Assembly: GCA_014377485.1 (NCBI GenBank)
Contig: JACMPM010000009.1
Location: 1 to 64,000, forward strand
Length of the DNA: 64,000 nucleotides
Origin: Bacteriovorax sp.
GTDB lineage: Bacteria > Bdellovibrionota > Bacteriovoracia > Bacteriovoracales > Bacteriovoracaceae
Direction: 5' to 3'
The position numbers and the translations under genes are program-made. Shown piece after piece: positions 24,668-32,873 of the stretch (position 1 is the first letter of the stretch; every line of letters starts with the position of its first letter). Under the pieces are notes generated by a model that was given only the letters and a program-made list of their open reading frames with translations, searched no databases and was not told the DNA's origin.

Positions 24668-25425
24668 GAAATTTCATTAGCCTATTTTTGTTATTGGTAA
24701 CATCTGTAAGTCTCATTTCTAGTTGCGCCAATTTAAATAACTCCAATATGCAGTCGAGAACAGTTGAAGACTATTATGTAACGACCGGAGTTGAAAAATA
24801 TTTTTTAACTGATATACCCAGCTGGGCCAACTTTGATCAAAAAGCCAGTTGCTATCGAACGACTACTATTCGTTATTTTGATATCGAAGCTCTAATGAAA
24901 AGTTATGGTTTATCATATAATCAATCTCTTCAAGTTCAGTCCACCTTCAATGAAGAATTTACGCAATTTAAAAAATCAGATAAAAAACATCTAACCACTC
25001 TTAAAGAAGAAGAGCTGCTTTTTTACAAAGTAAGTGAAAAAGTCTCTAGCAAAATTATTTTCTTTGATCCACCAACATACAAACGAGTTAACCTCATTTG
25101 GCTTGATGAAGTTTTGGGTGATCCAAAAAAAGAAAATAAATTAAAAAACTTTTTAAACTCAAGCTCTATGGATTTGGGTGTTCCAGTTCTCGTTAGTTTT
25201 TGTCTAACAAGAGATGAAGTTGAAACCCAATTTCCTGACTTCAGTCCAAAGATGATTACTGCTGAACTCTTTTCTGTTTATGACAGCAAGGGAATCAGAA
25301 CTCCTGGATTTAAAATTGACTTAGGTCAATTTTTTAAGCCAGATCAAAAACTTTATTTTTATTCACAAAAAGATGTAGTTCCAACTGATGAAGTTAAAGG
25401 AACTTATAAATTATTAAACTATTAA
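24664..25425 (+). CDS. Lipoprotein of unknown function
   Basis: A 253-residue protein with lipobox LISSC (Cys21) and Ala at +2, so probably at the outer membrane. The mature part is alpha/beta, with two Cys (SCYRTTTIRYF and VSFCLTRDE). No family recognised. It overlaps the flavoprotein gene through ATGA and is followed 9 nt later by the cyclophilin gene, so the three genes form one operon. Confidence 0.75.
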   Translation: MRNFISLFLLLVTSVSLISSCANLNNSNMQSRTVEDYYVTTGVEKYFLTDIPSWANFDQKASCYRTTTIRYFDIEALMKSYGLSYNQSLQVQSTFNEEFTQFKKSDKKHLTTLKEEELLFYKVSEKVSSKIIFFDPPTYKRVNLIWLDEVLGDPKKENKLKNFLNSSSMDLGVPVLVSFCLTRDEVETQFPDFSPKMITAELFSVYDSKGIRTPGFKIDLGQFFKPDQKLYFYSQKDVVPTDEVKGTYKLLNY

Positions 25426-25434
25426 GGAGATTTT

Positions 25435-25962
25435 ATGTTTGGAACTAAAAAAAGCGATTACAAAGAAAATGTCGATCGATTAACTGCTGTTTTCAAGACG
25501 AATGCAGGCGAATTCGAAGTAGAATTATATGCCAAAGAATGTCCTGAGACAGTTTGGAATTTTGTTAACCTTGCAGAGGGAAGACAAGAGACTAAGAAAT
25601 CAGGTCCTTTTTACGATGGACTTATTTTCCACCGTGTAATTGAAAATTTTATGATCCAAGGTGGATGCCCTGAAGGATCTGGAAGAGGTGGCCCTGGTTA
25701 TAAATTCCAAGATGAATTTAATTCTTCTCTTCGTCATACTGAGGCTGGAATTTTATCTATGGCCAATGCTGGTCCCGAAACAAATGGTTCACAATTTTTC
25801 ATCACACTTGCACCAACTCCGCATTTAGATAATAGACATACTGTTTTTGGAAAAGTCACAAAAGGCATGGATGTAGTATCTAAAATTGGAAAAGCTCCAA
25901 CTGGAAATGGCGATCGCCCAGTTAAAGACATAGTTATAGAAAAGCTTACAATTCTTAGATAA
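25435..25962 (+). CDS. Peptidyl-prolyl cis-trans isomerase, cyclophilin type
   Basis: A 175-residue protein with no signal peptide, so probably cytoplasmic. The cyclophilin core is complete: [15 protein letters not shown] (catalytic Arg of FHR, and the FMIQGG loop), [31 protein letters not shown] (active-site Gln and Phe), and [11 protein letters not shown]. It accelerates proline isomerisation in folding proteins. Strong AAGGAG 6 nt before the ATG. A 17-bp hairpin after the stop probably terminates the operon. Confidence 0.95.
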   Translation: MFGTKKSDYKENVDRLTAVFKTNAGEFEVELYAKECPETVWNFVNLAEGRQETKKSGPFYDGLIFHRVIENFMIQGGCPEGSGRGGPGYKFQDEFNSSLRHTEAGILSMANAGPETNGSQFFITLAPTPHLDNRHTVFGKVTKGMDVVSKIGKAPTGNGDRPVKDIVIEKLTILR

Positions 25963-25989
25963 TCCTCTAACTATTTAAATTTTATAAAC

Positions 25990-26027
25990 AAAATACTTTA
26001 GTTTGACAGTTCAAACTAAAGTATTTT
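25990..26027 (+). terminator. 17-bp hairpin after the cyclophilin gene
   Basis: Arms 25990-26006 and 26011-26027 are perfectly complementary (AAAATACTTTAGTTTGA and its complement) with a CAGT loop and a TTTT-ATATA end. Position and tail fit an intrinsic terminator, but the AT-rich stem could also be an operator for the porin-like gene that starts 38 nt later. Confidence 0.6.
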
Positions 26028-26065
26028 ATATAAAACAATATGGTTTAACTAATCGAGGAGATTTA

Positions 26066-27127
26066 ATGAAGATACTAAATACGGCCGTATTAGCAATGGC
26101 AATATTCTCAGCAAGCGCTATCGCTGGTGAGCACACAATAAATGCCGTTGGCAAAACGGGGTGGATTTACCGAAATAACGACACAGCTGGTGTTGCGAAT
26201 TCTAGCTCATTCAACATGGACTATCTGAGAACTACTTTTGCTGGAGTCGTTTCACCATCTGTAAAATATTTTTTAACCGTTGATCTTCTTGGTACAACTG
26301 GGAGCGATGTTGTAGATGGAACTTCAACATTAATTGATGAAGCATTTGTTACAAAAACTTTTTCAACCGCAACCTCTTTTTCAGTTGGTAAAAAAGCAGT
26401 TCTAATTGGTGGCAGAGAATACGATTACCTGAATTTTGATCGTTACTCTCTCTCTGGATTTTATAATGCTACTCCGACCAATCAAGTCGGATTAACTGTT
26501 TCTCAAGAATTTGCAGGAAATACTTTCATCGCTCAATATTTCAATGGAAATAAAGAGAATGGTCAGACCAATACAAATGCACAGTCGAAATTTGGTTATT
26601 CAGCAGGATGGTATGGAAATATTCTAGACGGATTAATTAAGCCAATTGTAGCTTACACTGTTGTACCTAAAGCAGCACTTTCAAATACTACTACTGGAGC
26701 AGGAACTCGCGTAAATAAAGGCAATGATGCTTTCATGGCAGCTGGGATACAGTTCAATCTTCCAATGGGGTTAACGATAGAAGCAGATTATGATATGTTA
26801 ATAGAAAAAGATGCAACCGGAGCTACGACAGCAAAGAAAGATCTCAAGACAACTTCGATGGTAGGTTTAATCAGATATGCGACAGAAAGATTCGCCCCAT
26901 TTGTAAAGTTTATCTCTGATACCAGCAAACTTGAGTCTACTAAAACTAGATCACGTTTGGCTTATGATCTTGGATTTGAATTCAAAGAATCTAAAGACGA
27001 TATGCTTAGATATCACGTTGTTTATTCAGGGTCTTCAGTGAAAACCGGAATTAACACAACAACAGTTAAAACATCTCCTTCATCTATCTTGATTGGTTTG
27101 AAGTTTGATGCAGCTATCTTAAAATAA
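26066..27127 (+). CDS. Outer-membrane porin-like beta-barrel protein
   Basis: 353 residues from ATG 26066, which has GAGGAG 6 nt upstream; an upstream in-frame start at 26003 would run through the terminator and is rejected. Signal peptide MKILNTAVLAMAIFSASAIA, then repeated short alternating strands (FLTVDLLG, LNFDRYSLSGFYN, VGLIRYATERF, DMLRYHVVYSG) and a terminal strand ILIGLKFDAAILK, typical of 14- to 18-strand porins of the phosphate/polyanion type. Substrate unknown. It converges with recJ. Confidence 0.82.
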   Translation: MKILNTAVLAMAIFSASAIAGEHTINAVGKTGWIYRNNDTAGVANSSSFNMDYLRTTFAGVVSPSVKYFLTVDLLGTTGSDVVDGTSTLIDEAFVTKTFSTATSFSVGKKAVLIGGREYDYLNFDRYSLSGFYNATPTNQVGLTVSQEFAGNTFIAQYFNGNKENGQTNTNAQSKFGYSAGWYGNILDGLIKPIVAYTVVPKAALSNTTTGAGTRVNKGNDAFMAAGIQFNLPMGLTIEADYDMLIEKDATGATTAKKDLKTTSMVGLIRYATERFAPFVKFISDTSKLESTKTRSRLAYDLGFEFKESKDDMLRYHVVYSGSSVKTGINTTTVKTSPSSILIGLKFDAAILK

Positions 27128-27145
27128 TTTCAAAAAACTGATCGT

Positions 27146-28846
27146 TTAGAATTCACCGAAGTCTAGGCGGTCAATCATTAATTGAATAGATTCATTTCCA
27201 TTAAAACGATTAAGACCCAAGGTAAAATAAACAGATAGATCTTCGCGCTTTATATTTTGAGTCGTGAAAATTTCTTCCGGGCCCCGGGCTTCATATTTTC
27301 CAATATAGTTAAAACTGATCCCTTTTAACTTTGTCTTTTGATGAGAGAAATTCCATCTAACATGGGCTTCTTTCATAATATCAAATGAATCTAAGTGAAC
27401 ACCTTTAATTTTGAACATTGGTTTTTCATTTCCCATTCCAAAAGGTTCTAGAAGATCCAAATCACGCATAAGTTGAGGATTTATTTCACCGGCCTCGATT
27501 TCTAAATCGTAAAATTCCATACGAGTACGTTCTATTGCCGGAATTTCTTTGAGAAGATTGTTCATATTCGTAATGAATTCTCTCAAATTTTCTTTTTTCA
27601 TCGACAGGCCGGCAGCAGCTTTGTGCCCACCAAACTTGATAAAAAGATGTTCATTCTTTTTTAAGAGATTGAACATGTCGAGTGTGCCTGCACTTCTGCA
27701 AGAGGCCTTGATCACTCCCGGGTGTTCCGAATCAGTGAAAATAATTGCAGGGGCCTTAAAAGTATCAACCATTTTCGAAGCCACAATTCCAATAACACCT
27801 TCATGCCAGTGAGGTTGATAGACTATCGTAATAAGATGTTCAAGATTTTGCCCGAGGCTTCTTCGTTCACGCAATACTTGTTCGCGAGCTTCTTTAGAGA
27901 CTTCACTTTGAATAAATTTTCTTTCATTATTACAACTGACTAAATGATCGTAACACTCGCGGGCGCGCTCCGGAGTGCTCGCAATTAAAAGTTGCAAAGC
28001 CAATTCTGGATGATCGAGACGGCCTTTAGAATTTATGAGTGGTCCAATATGAAAAGCTAATTTCTCGGACGGAATCGTTTTTGCTTTTAATTCGTCGGCC
28101 GTAAAAAAAGCACGAAGACCTGGGTACTGAGTTTCTTTTAAAAGTTTAAGGCCATGGCGAACCAGTTTTAAATTAACCGGACTTAAGTGGGCCAGGTCAC
28201 AGATTGTTCCGATTGCAACAAATTGGAGAAGGGGATAAAGAGTGGGAAGAATTTTTCCACTCAGGGCCAGATCTGCTCGAATTTGAACTGCCAAAGCAAA
28301 AGCTACAGCAACCCCAGCAAGAGTTTTCAAATCTCCAACACTATCTTCATCGCGACGATTGGGATTAATCACTGCGAAGGCATCTGGCATAGTTTCGCGG
28401 GCATCTTTGTGATGATCAGTGATAATTAAATCCAACCCTTTGGTTCGGGCCAGGTCTGCTGCTTCGTTGTTTGTGATCCCACAATCGACAGTAATTAAAA
28501 CTCTAATATCTTTTTCTACAGCTTCTTCTATTGATGAAAGATGCAGACCGTAACCTTCAATAAAGCGAGAGGGCTGAACTATATCTATTTCCACATCTAG
28601 CATTTTAAAAAAATGAAAAAGGAGGGCGCAGGAAGTTGTCCCATCAACATCATAGTCTCCATAAACCCCAATTTTTTGCTTGAGATGAATCGCTTCTATA
28701 ATTCTTTTAGAAGCTACATCTAAATCTTTGAGTTTTGTAAGCTCGGGTAGGGATTTTAAATCCCAAGATAAAAATTGTTCGATTTTTTTTTGATCAAAGC
28801 CCTTTTTATCAAAGAGTCTCTGAATAATTGGATGAAGTTGTTGCAT
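27146..28846 (-). CDS. recJ: Single-stranded-DNA exonuclease RecJ
   Basis: A 566-residue protein of the usual RecJ size. DHH phosphoesterase core: IGVYGDYDVDGTTSCALL (metal-binding GDYDVDG), VLITVDCGITNNEA, LIITDHHKD (DHH) and AVINPNRRDED; then the DHHA1 domain with HWHEGVIGIVASKMV, SCRSAGTLD and FGGHKAAAGL, and an OB-like C-terminal domain. It degrades 5' ends of ssDNA in repair and recombination. A hairpin and an extended -10 (TGTTATGAA) lie right against the ATG, so the message may be leaderless. Confidence 0.95.
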   Translation of the reverse strand: MQQLHPIIQRLFDKKGFDQKKIEQFLSWDLKSLPELTKLKDLDVASKRIIEAIHLKQKIGVYGDYDVDGTTSCALLFHFFKMLDVEIDIVQPSRFIEGYGLHLSSIEEAVEKDIRVLITVDCGITNNEAADLARTKGLDLIITDHHKDARETMPDAFAVINPNRRDEDSVGDLKTLAGVAVAFALAVQIRADLALSGKILPTLYPLLQFVAIGTICDLAHLSPVNLKLVRHGLKLLKETQYPGLRAFFTADELKAKTIPSEKLAFHIGPLINSKGRLDHPELALQLLIASTPERARECYDHLVSCNNERKFIQSEVSKEAREQVLRERRSLGQNLEHLITIVYQPHWHEGVIGIVASKMVDTFKAPAIIFTDSEHPGVIKASCRSAGTLDMFNLLKKNEHLFIKFGGHKAAAGLSMKKENLREFITNMNNLLKEIPAIERTRMEFYDLEIEAGEINPQLMRDLDLLEPFGMGNEKPMFKIKGVHLDSFDIMKEAHVRWNFSHQKTKLKGISFNYIGKYEARGPEEIFTTQNIKREDLSVYFTLGLNRFNGNESIQLMIDRLDFGEF

Positions 28847-28847
28847 A

Positions 28848-28877
28848 CCTATTCATAACATTTCTGTCATGAATAGG
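28848..28877. promoter_or_regulatory. 9-bp hairpin against the recJ start
   Basis: CCTATTCAT (28848-28856) pairs with ATGAATAGG (28869-28877), loop 12 nt. On the minus strand it contains the extended -10 TGTTATGAA that ends 5 nt before ATG 28846. It may be an operator, a hairpin, or a weak terminator of the zinc-ribbon gene. Confidence 0.35.
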
Positions 28878-28882
28878 CACTA

Positions 28883-29131
28883 TTACCAGAGTACTGTAAG
28901 ACCTTTTATGAGATCTTCTTCGTGAATCTCATGGCCCTGAGCGAAAAGTTGTTCATATTCTTTCTGTGATTTGGAGTGAATCTTTGAGAAGTAGTTGACA
29001 GGCAAGAATGATTTTTTACATTTCCCGCATTTCTGAACTTCTTGAGCCGATTCCATTATGTAACCACAACAGTGGCACTTTTTAATCAGAAGTTTGGTAC
29101 AAGTATCTTTGTTAGTTAATTCTACCTTCAT
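28883..29131 (-). CDS. Small zinc-ribbon protein
   Basis: An 82-residue protein. A Cys4 zinc ribbon is clear: CHCCGYIMES followed by CGKCKKSF (CxxC...CxxC, residues about 19-39). The C-terminal half is helical and acidic (GHEIHEEDLIKGLTVLW). Good AGGA 7 nt before the ATG. It lies upstream of recJ on the same strand with a 36-nt gap. No family assigned; it may bind nucleic acid or a protein partner. Confidence 0.7.
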   Translation of the reverse strand: MKVELTNKDTCTKLLIKKCHCCGYIMESAQEVQKCGKCKKSFLPVNYFSKIHSKSQKEYEQLFAQGHEIHEEDLIKGLTVLW

Positions 29132-29320
29132 GATAAATCCTATTCATTGAAGTGGCTTCCGTGACCTTTGTTATTCTTAATAGCTAAATAATCCTTTGTT
29201 TAGCTAGCTTCTTAAGCTCTTCGAAGTTTTAAAAAATAATCTTAGAAAAAAGGAATATTTTTCCTCTTTTGCAGTATTAGTTGATGAGTGCGAGCGGGTA
29301 TTAAGTGTGAAAATTGATGA

Positions 29321-29360
29321 AAAAAAGGGACACTTTTGAGTGTCCCTTTTCTTATTTTTT
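29321..29360. terminator. Bidirectional-looking intrinsic terminator
   Basis: AAAAGGGACACT (29323-29334), loop TTTG, AGTGTCCCTTTT (29339-29350), with an A run before and a T-rich run after. It ends the minus-strand coiled-coil gene, whose stop is at 29362. The remainder of 29132-29320 holds only a small 8-bp inverted repeat (29181-29206). Confidence 0.85.
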
Positions 29361-29361
29361 A

Positions 29362-30507
29362 TTAAGCAGAAATAATTGTATTAAATGGCAACTGTTGTCT
29401 CTGTATTTGTTGTTGCGGTAGAGCCTGCTTAGGTTGTTGAGTTGCTGCAGGAGCTTGATTAAAATCATAACCTCTTATCAATTCTGGAGTTTGGTTAAAA
29501 GAGAAACCAAAATCAGACGTGTGTGAAATTTGCTGACGATTCATACTTGGCATAATCGAGTATGGGTTTGAGTAATCTGACCAAGGAGATGATTGACTAT
29601 GAATTCCTACTTCTGATCCTAATAAATCAATATTGTCACTTAACCCAAAGTATCTTCCAGAGTTTGAAAAAATTGATGGGCTATACTGGTTCATTTGCGG
29701 CATCATGTTGGTTTGCATTTGCGAGAGCATGTTCATCATTTGAACTTGCATCTGCATCTGGTTTTGCATTTGAGCAGAAAACATCGTAGTCATTTGCGAC
29801 ATAAGGGCCATCAACTCGGAGTTTTGTGATTTTGCCTCTAGAGCTTGAGATTTTTTAACTGGAGCTTTGTCTTCTTCTTTCTCAGTGTCTTTATCAACTT
29901 TAACATCTACTTTTGCAATTTCTTGTTTTTTTACTTCAGCCTTCGGTTCTGCAGCAACAGTAAGTTTTAATTTTAATTCATCATTTTCTTTTTTAAGACC
30001 ATCAACTCTTTTTAAAACTTCTTCTTTATCATCTAATAATTTTTTAATGTCAGCTTCAAGTTTTTCACCCTTAGATTCTGATTTACAAACTACAACTTCA
30101 ACGGCTACTTTATTTTGATTGAGAATTTTGACGTCTTTAACTTCAGAATTTTTAATATCATTTTTCAATTTATCTACATCAGCTTTTTGCTCAACAATAA
30201 GTTTAGTTAAGGCATCGATTTTTTCTTCTGTTTTATTGTTTTTTAAGAGTTCGATCTCTTTAGCTTTTTGATCAAGTAGAATTTCTTTATTTTTAAGATC
30301 AACTTCAAGTTGAGCAAGTTTATCTTTTAGATCTTTCATCTCTTTAGATGTTACTGCCTTTTTTACGACAACCTTTTTTGCCGGAGTTGCTGCACTCGCA
30401 GGCATTCTACCAGCTGATTGTTGTAGGTTAATTATAAGGTCCGGTGACATTGATTGTATTGATAAGAGTGAAGCTACAGTGCAGAAAATAAGTTTATTTG
30501 CTTTCAT
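29362..30507 (-). CDS. Exported coiled-coil protein with Met/Gln-rich segment
   Basis: A 381-residue protein with a signal peptide-like N-terminus (MKANKLIFCTVASLLSIQSM). Residues about 55-215 are Lys/Glu/Leu heptads with strong coiled-coil character. Residues about 230-280 are almost only Met, Gln, Ser and Asn (for example MQNQMQMQVQMMNMLSQMQ), which is very unusual. The last 100 residues are Ser/Pro/Gln/aromatic-rich, ending in Gln-rich repeats. No family recognised. Such Met/Gln stretches can bind Cu(I)/Ag(I) or form aggregating, adhesive segments. Strong GGGGGA 8 nt before the ATG and a strong terminator behind it. Confidence 0.8.
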   Translation of the reverse strand: MKANKLIFCTVASLLSIQSMSPDLIINLQQSAGRMPASAATPAKKVVVKKAVTSKEMKDLKDKLAQLEVDLKNKEILLDQKAKEIELLKNNKTEEKIDALTKLIVEQKADVDKLKNDIKNSEVKDVKILNQNKVAVEVVVCKSESKGEKLEADIKKLLDDKEEVLKRVDGLKKENDELKLKLTVAAEPKAEVKKQEIAKVDVKVDKDTEKEEDKAPVKKSQALEAKSQNSELMALMSQMTTMFSAQMQNQMQMQVQMMNMLSQMQTNMMPQMNQYSPSIFSNSGRYFGLSDNIDLLGSEVGIHSQSSPWSDYSNPYSIMPSMNRQQISHTSDFGFSFNQTPELIRGYDFNQAPAATQQPKQALPQQQIQRQQLPFNTIISA

Positions 30508-30611
30508 TATTGATCCCCCTGGAAGTTAGATATAGCTATCTATTACAAGAGGTGTGCCAAAAACTATGTGATTGAGATATCAGGAAAACACTAATACAAG
30601 TTGAAAATCAA

Positions 30612-30658
30612 TGTCTAAAGTTTCAACAGATAAATTTTACCTGTCGAAACTTTAGACA
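30612..30658 (-). terminator. 18-bp hairpin after the small exported coiled-coil gene
   Basis: TGTCTAAAGTTTCAACAG (30612-30629) pairs with CTGTCGAAACTTTAGACA (30641-30658) with one G:U-type mismatch and an 11-nt loop. It lies 6 nt past the minus-strand stop (30665), so it probably terminates that gene. The outer half TGTCTAAA recurs as a full palindrome at 39413-39429. Confidence 0.55.
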
Positions 30659-30664
30659 GTTTAA

Positions 30665-31039
30665 TTAATTTTTTACAGAATCAATGGACTTAAGAGTTTG
30701 GTTCATTGATTGCTCAAGTTGACGAGCAAGCGCAAGTTCTTGTTTAAAACGGATTTGTTCCATTTTTCTTTCAATCATGATTTTGTTTCGTTCTTCAAGA
30801 CGTTCTCTATACATTTTCATCTTTTCAGATTGAGTAATTTTTCTAACTGCTTTTCTTGGTGCTGCAACACTAACTTCTTTTACAGCGACTGTTTTAACTT
30901 CTTCTTTTACTTTGTATTGTCCTTCGATATCCATAGTTGGAGATTGAATTGCTTCATCAGCTAAAGTTAGGTCATCAGAATTAGTTTCAGCTTTTACATT
31001 AAAAGCCAGTAATAAGCTTAAGAGCATTAAATATTTCAT
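30665..31039 (-). CDS. Small exported coiled-coil protein
   Basis: A 124-residue protein with signal peptide (MKYLMLLSLLLAFNVKA), then an acidic linker and a basic, charged C-terminal coiled coil (KMKMYRERLEERNKIMIERK, residues about 73-92) reaching the end. No family recognised. It carries a very good GGAGG Shine-Dalgarno 6 nt before the ATG, so it is probably well expressed. It lies between the Met/Gln-rich protein and isocitrate dehydrogenase on the same strand with its own hairpin downstream. Confidence 0.75.
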   Translation of the reverse strand: MKYLMLLSLLLAFNVKAETNSDDLTLADEAIQSPTMDIEGQYKVKEEVKTVAVKEVSVAAPRKAVRKITQSEKMKMYRERLEERNKIMIERKMEQIRFKQELALARQLEQSMNQTLKSIDSVKN

Positions 31040-31104
31040 TGTTCCTCCCCAGAGATTTATAGCTGTATTTAGAATGGGGGAGATAAGACGTCTAGGAGGT
31101 GTGT

Positions 31105-31150
31105 AAAAAAGACAGGCCCATCATTATATATATTATAAAGATGGGCCTGT
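31105..31150 (-). terminator. Intrinsic terminator of isocitrate dehydrogenase
   Basis: Minus-strand hairpin with arms GATGGGCCTGT/ACAGGCCCATC (31140-31150 and 31112-31122), followed by CTTTTTT. A long 17-nt AT loop separates the arms. Classic terminator form. Confidence 0.85.
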
Positions 31151-31157
31151 TTAGATA

Positions 31158-32384
31158 TTAGAGCTTTAGTGCAATTCGAAGATTTGAATCCAGCGCATCG
31201 AGAAATTTTTCAGTTGTTAAATATTGTTCGGTTGTTACTTTCTCACCGTAAATACAAACAGCTAAGTCTTTTGTCATTTTTCCAGACTCAACAGTTGCTA
31301 CACAAACTTTTTCAAGTGTTTCACAAAAGTGTATCAATTCAGGATTATTATCTAGCTTCCCTCTGTGACCTAAACCACGTGTCCAGGCAAAGATAGAAGC
31401 GATAGGATTGGTTGAAGTTGGCTTTCCTTGTTGGTGCATTCTGAAGTGGCGAGTAACAGTTCCGTGGGCAGCCTCAGCTTCCATCGTCTTACCATCTGGA
31501 GTGATTAGAACTGAAGTCATTAAACCTAATGAACCAAAACCTTGAGCAACAGTATCAGATTGAACGTCTCCGTCGTAGTTTTTACAGGCCCAGATAAAAT
31601 CGCCGTTCCATTTTAGGGCACTGGCAACCATATCATCTATTAATCTGTGCTCGTATGTGATTCCAAGAGATTCAAATTTTTTCTTATAATCATTTTCATA
31701 AATATTTTGAAAGATATCTTTAAAGCGACCATCGTATTTTTTTAAAATTGTATTTTTTGAAGAGAAATAAAGTGGCCATTTTTTTGTAAGAGCCATGTTG
31801 AAACACGAGTGAGCAAATCCCATGATTGATTCATCAGTGTTGTACATAGCTAGAGCGACACCGTCACCTTTAAATGTATAAACTTCTTTTGAAATCTTTT
31901 CTCCATTAACGCCTTCAAAAGTTAGGGTTAATTTTCCCGGACCTTTCGTAACGAAATCTGTCGCTTTGTATTGATCTCCGAATGCGTGACGACCAATCAT
32001 TATGGGCTTTGTCCAGTTTGGAACCAAGCGCGGAACGTTTTTACAGATGATAGGCTCTCTAAAAACTGTACCATCTAAAATATTTCTAATTGTCCCGTTA
32101 GGAGACTTCCACATTTCTTTTAATTTAAATTCAGTAACACGAGCTTCATCAGGAGTGATAGTCGCGCATTTAATACCGACATTATATTTTTTTATGGCCT
32201 CTGCGGCATCAACAGTAACTTGATCGTTAGTTTCATCTCTGTGTTCCATGCTTAAGTCATAATACTTAATATCAACATCGAGATAAGGGAGAATGAGTTT
32301 ATCCTTGATAAATTTCCAGATGATTCTGGTCATTTCATCACCGTCTAGCTCAACCACTGGGTTGGCAACTTTAATTTTTTTCAT
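31158..32384 (-). CDS. icd: NADP-dependent isocitrate dehydrogenase (dimeric, type II)
   Basis: 408 residues from the ATG at 32384, chosen because AAAGGA is 8 nt upstream; the in-frame ATG at 32390 is only 2 nt from it. It is the homodimeric, eukaryote-like NADP form: [73 protein letters not shown], and [11 protein letters not shown] near the C-terminus with the NADP-binding site. It makes 2-oxoglutarate and NADPH in the TCA cycle. It is different from the shorter E. coli-type enzyme family. Confidence 0.96.
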   Translation of the reverse strand: MKKIKVANPVVELDGDEMTRIIWKFIKDKLILPYLDVDIKYYDLSMEHRDETNDQVTVDAAEAIKKYNVGIKCATITPDEARVTEFKLKEMWKSPNGTIRNILDGTVFREPIICKNVPRLVPNWTKPIMIGRHAFGDQYKATDFVTKGPGKLTLTFEGVNGEKISKEVYTFKGDGVALAMYNTDESIMGFAHSCFNMALTKKWPLYFSSKNTILKKYDGRFKDIFQNIYENDYKKKFESLGITYEHRLIDDMVASALKWNGDFIWACKNYDGDVQSDTVAQGFGSLGLMTSVLITPDGKTMEAEAAHGTVTRHFRMHQQGKPTSTNPIASIFAWTRGLGHRGKLDNNPELIHFCETLEKVCVATVESGKMTKDLAVCIYGEKVTTEQYLTTEKFLDALDSNLRIALKL

Positions 32385-32466
32385 ACGCATATTCCTTTAG
32401 TTATAGTTTTATCAGAATCATAAGTGAGAGATTAGTTATTAGTCGATATGCAGTGCCGATATCTGC

Positions 32467-32868
32467 TTAAGAATTCTTCAAAAGAGTGAAATATTTCTTA
32501 GCCCTTTCAATGATCGGTTGAAAGTTTGACGTCTTAACGATAAATTCGTTTGCTCCCTTGAAGATCTTATCGCAAATCTCTTCGTTATCATTATTTTGAG
32601 ATATAAATAAAATAGGGAGGTCTGTTTTGGTCTTATTGGTTCTAACCAGTAAAATGATTTCCTCGGCTGACATGTCGAACATGTCTTCATGCATGATCAA
32701 GAGACAATAGTCCTTATAAGTTTCCAAGACGTGTAATAAATGAAAGCCACCCGAAGCAAACTCTACATTATAGCCTTGAAGCCTTAAGCGACTGGCCAGA
32801 GTATTTCTAAATTGGACATTTTCATCAACAATGAGAATTTTAAAATCTTTTTCTTCGTATGCATGCAT
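32467..32868 (-). CDS. Receiver-domain protein lacking the phospho-acceptor Asp
   Basis: A 133-residue single receiver domain. The acidic pair (VDEN, Asp15-Glu16), the Ser/Thr switch (LFIS, Ser90) and the Lys (IVKTS, Lys112) are present, but the position of the phosphorylated Asp, in the alignment of LLIMHEDMFDMSAEE with LVLLDLMMPDMSG, is His60. It cannot be phosphorylated in the normal way, so it may be a constitutive or protein-protein adaptor. It starts 5 nt after the stop of the huge exported protein, on the same strand, and the ATG has no Shine-Dalgarno, so translation is probably coupled. Confidence 0.82.
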   Translation of the reverse strand: MHAYEEKDFKILIVDENVQFRNTLASRLRLQGYNVEFASGGFHLLHVLETYKDYCLLIMHEDMFDMSAEEIILLVRTNKTKTDLPILFISQNNDNEEICDKIFKGANEFIVKTSNFQPIIERAKKYFTLLKNS

Positions 32869-32873
32869 AATGC

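Noticed and set aside
26003-26065. Upstream in-frame start of the porin-like gene
   Set aside because: The extra residues are encoded by the hairpin. The ATG at 26066 has a strong Shine-Dalgarno and gives a normal signal peptide.
28848-28877. Terminator of the zinc-ribbon gene
   Set aside because: There is no T run on the minus strand after the stem. Its overlap with the recJ start favours a regulatory role, so I list it only as a regulatory element.
30612-30658. TAAAGTTT in this hairpin as a sigma-28 (flagellar) -35 element
   Set aside because: The matching GCCGATAA -10 is missing at 11 nt on either strand, and the position after a stop codon fits a terminator better.
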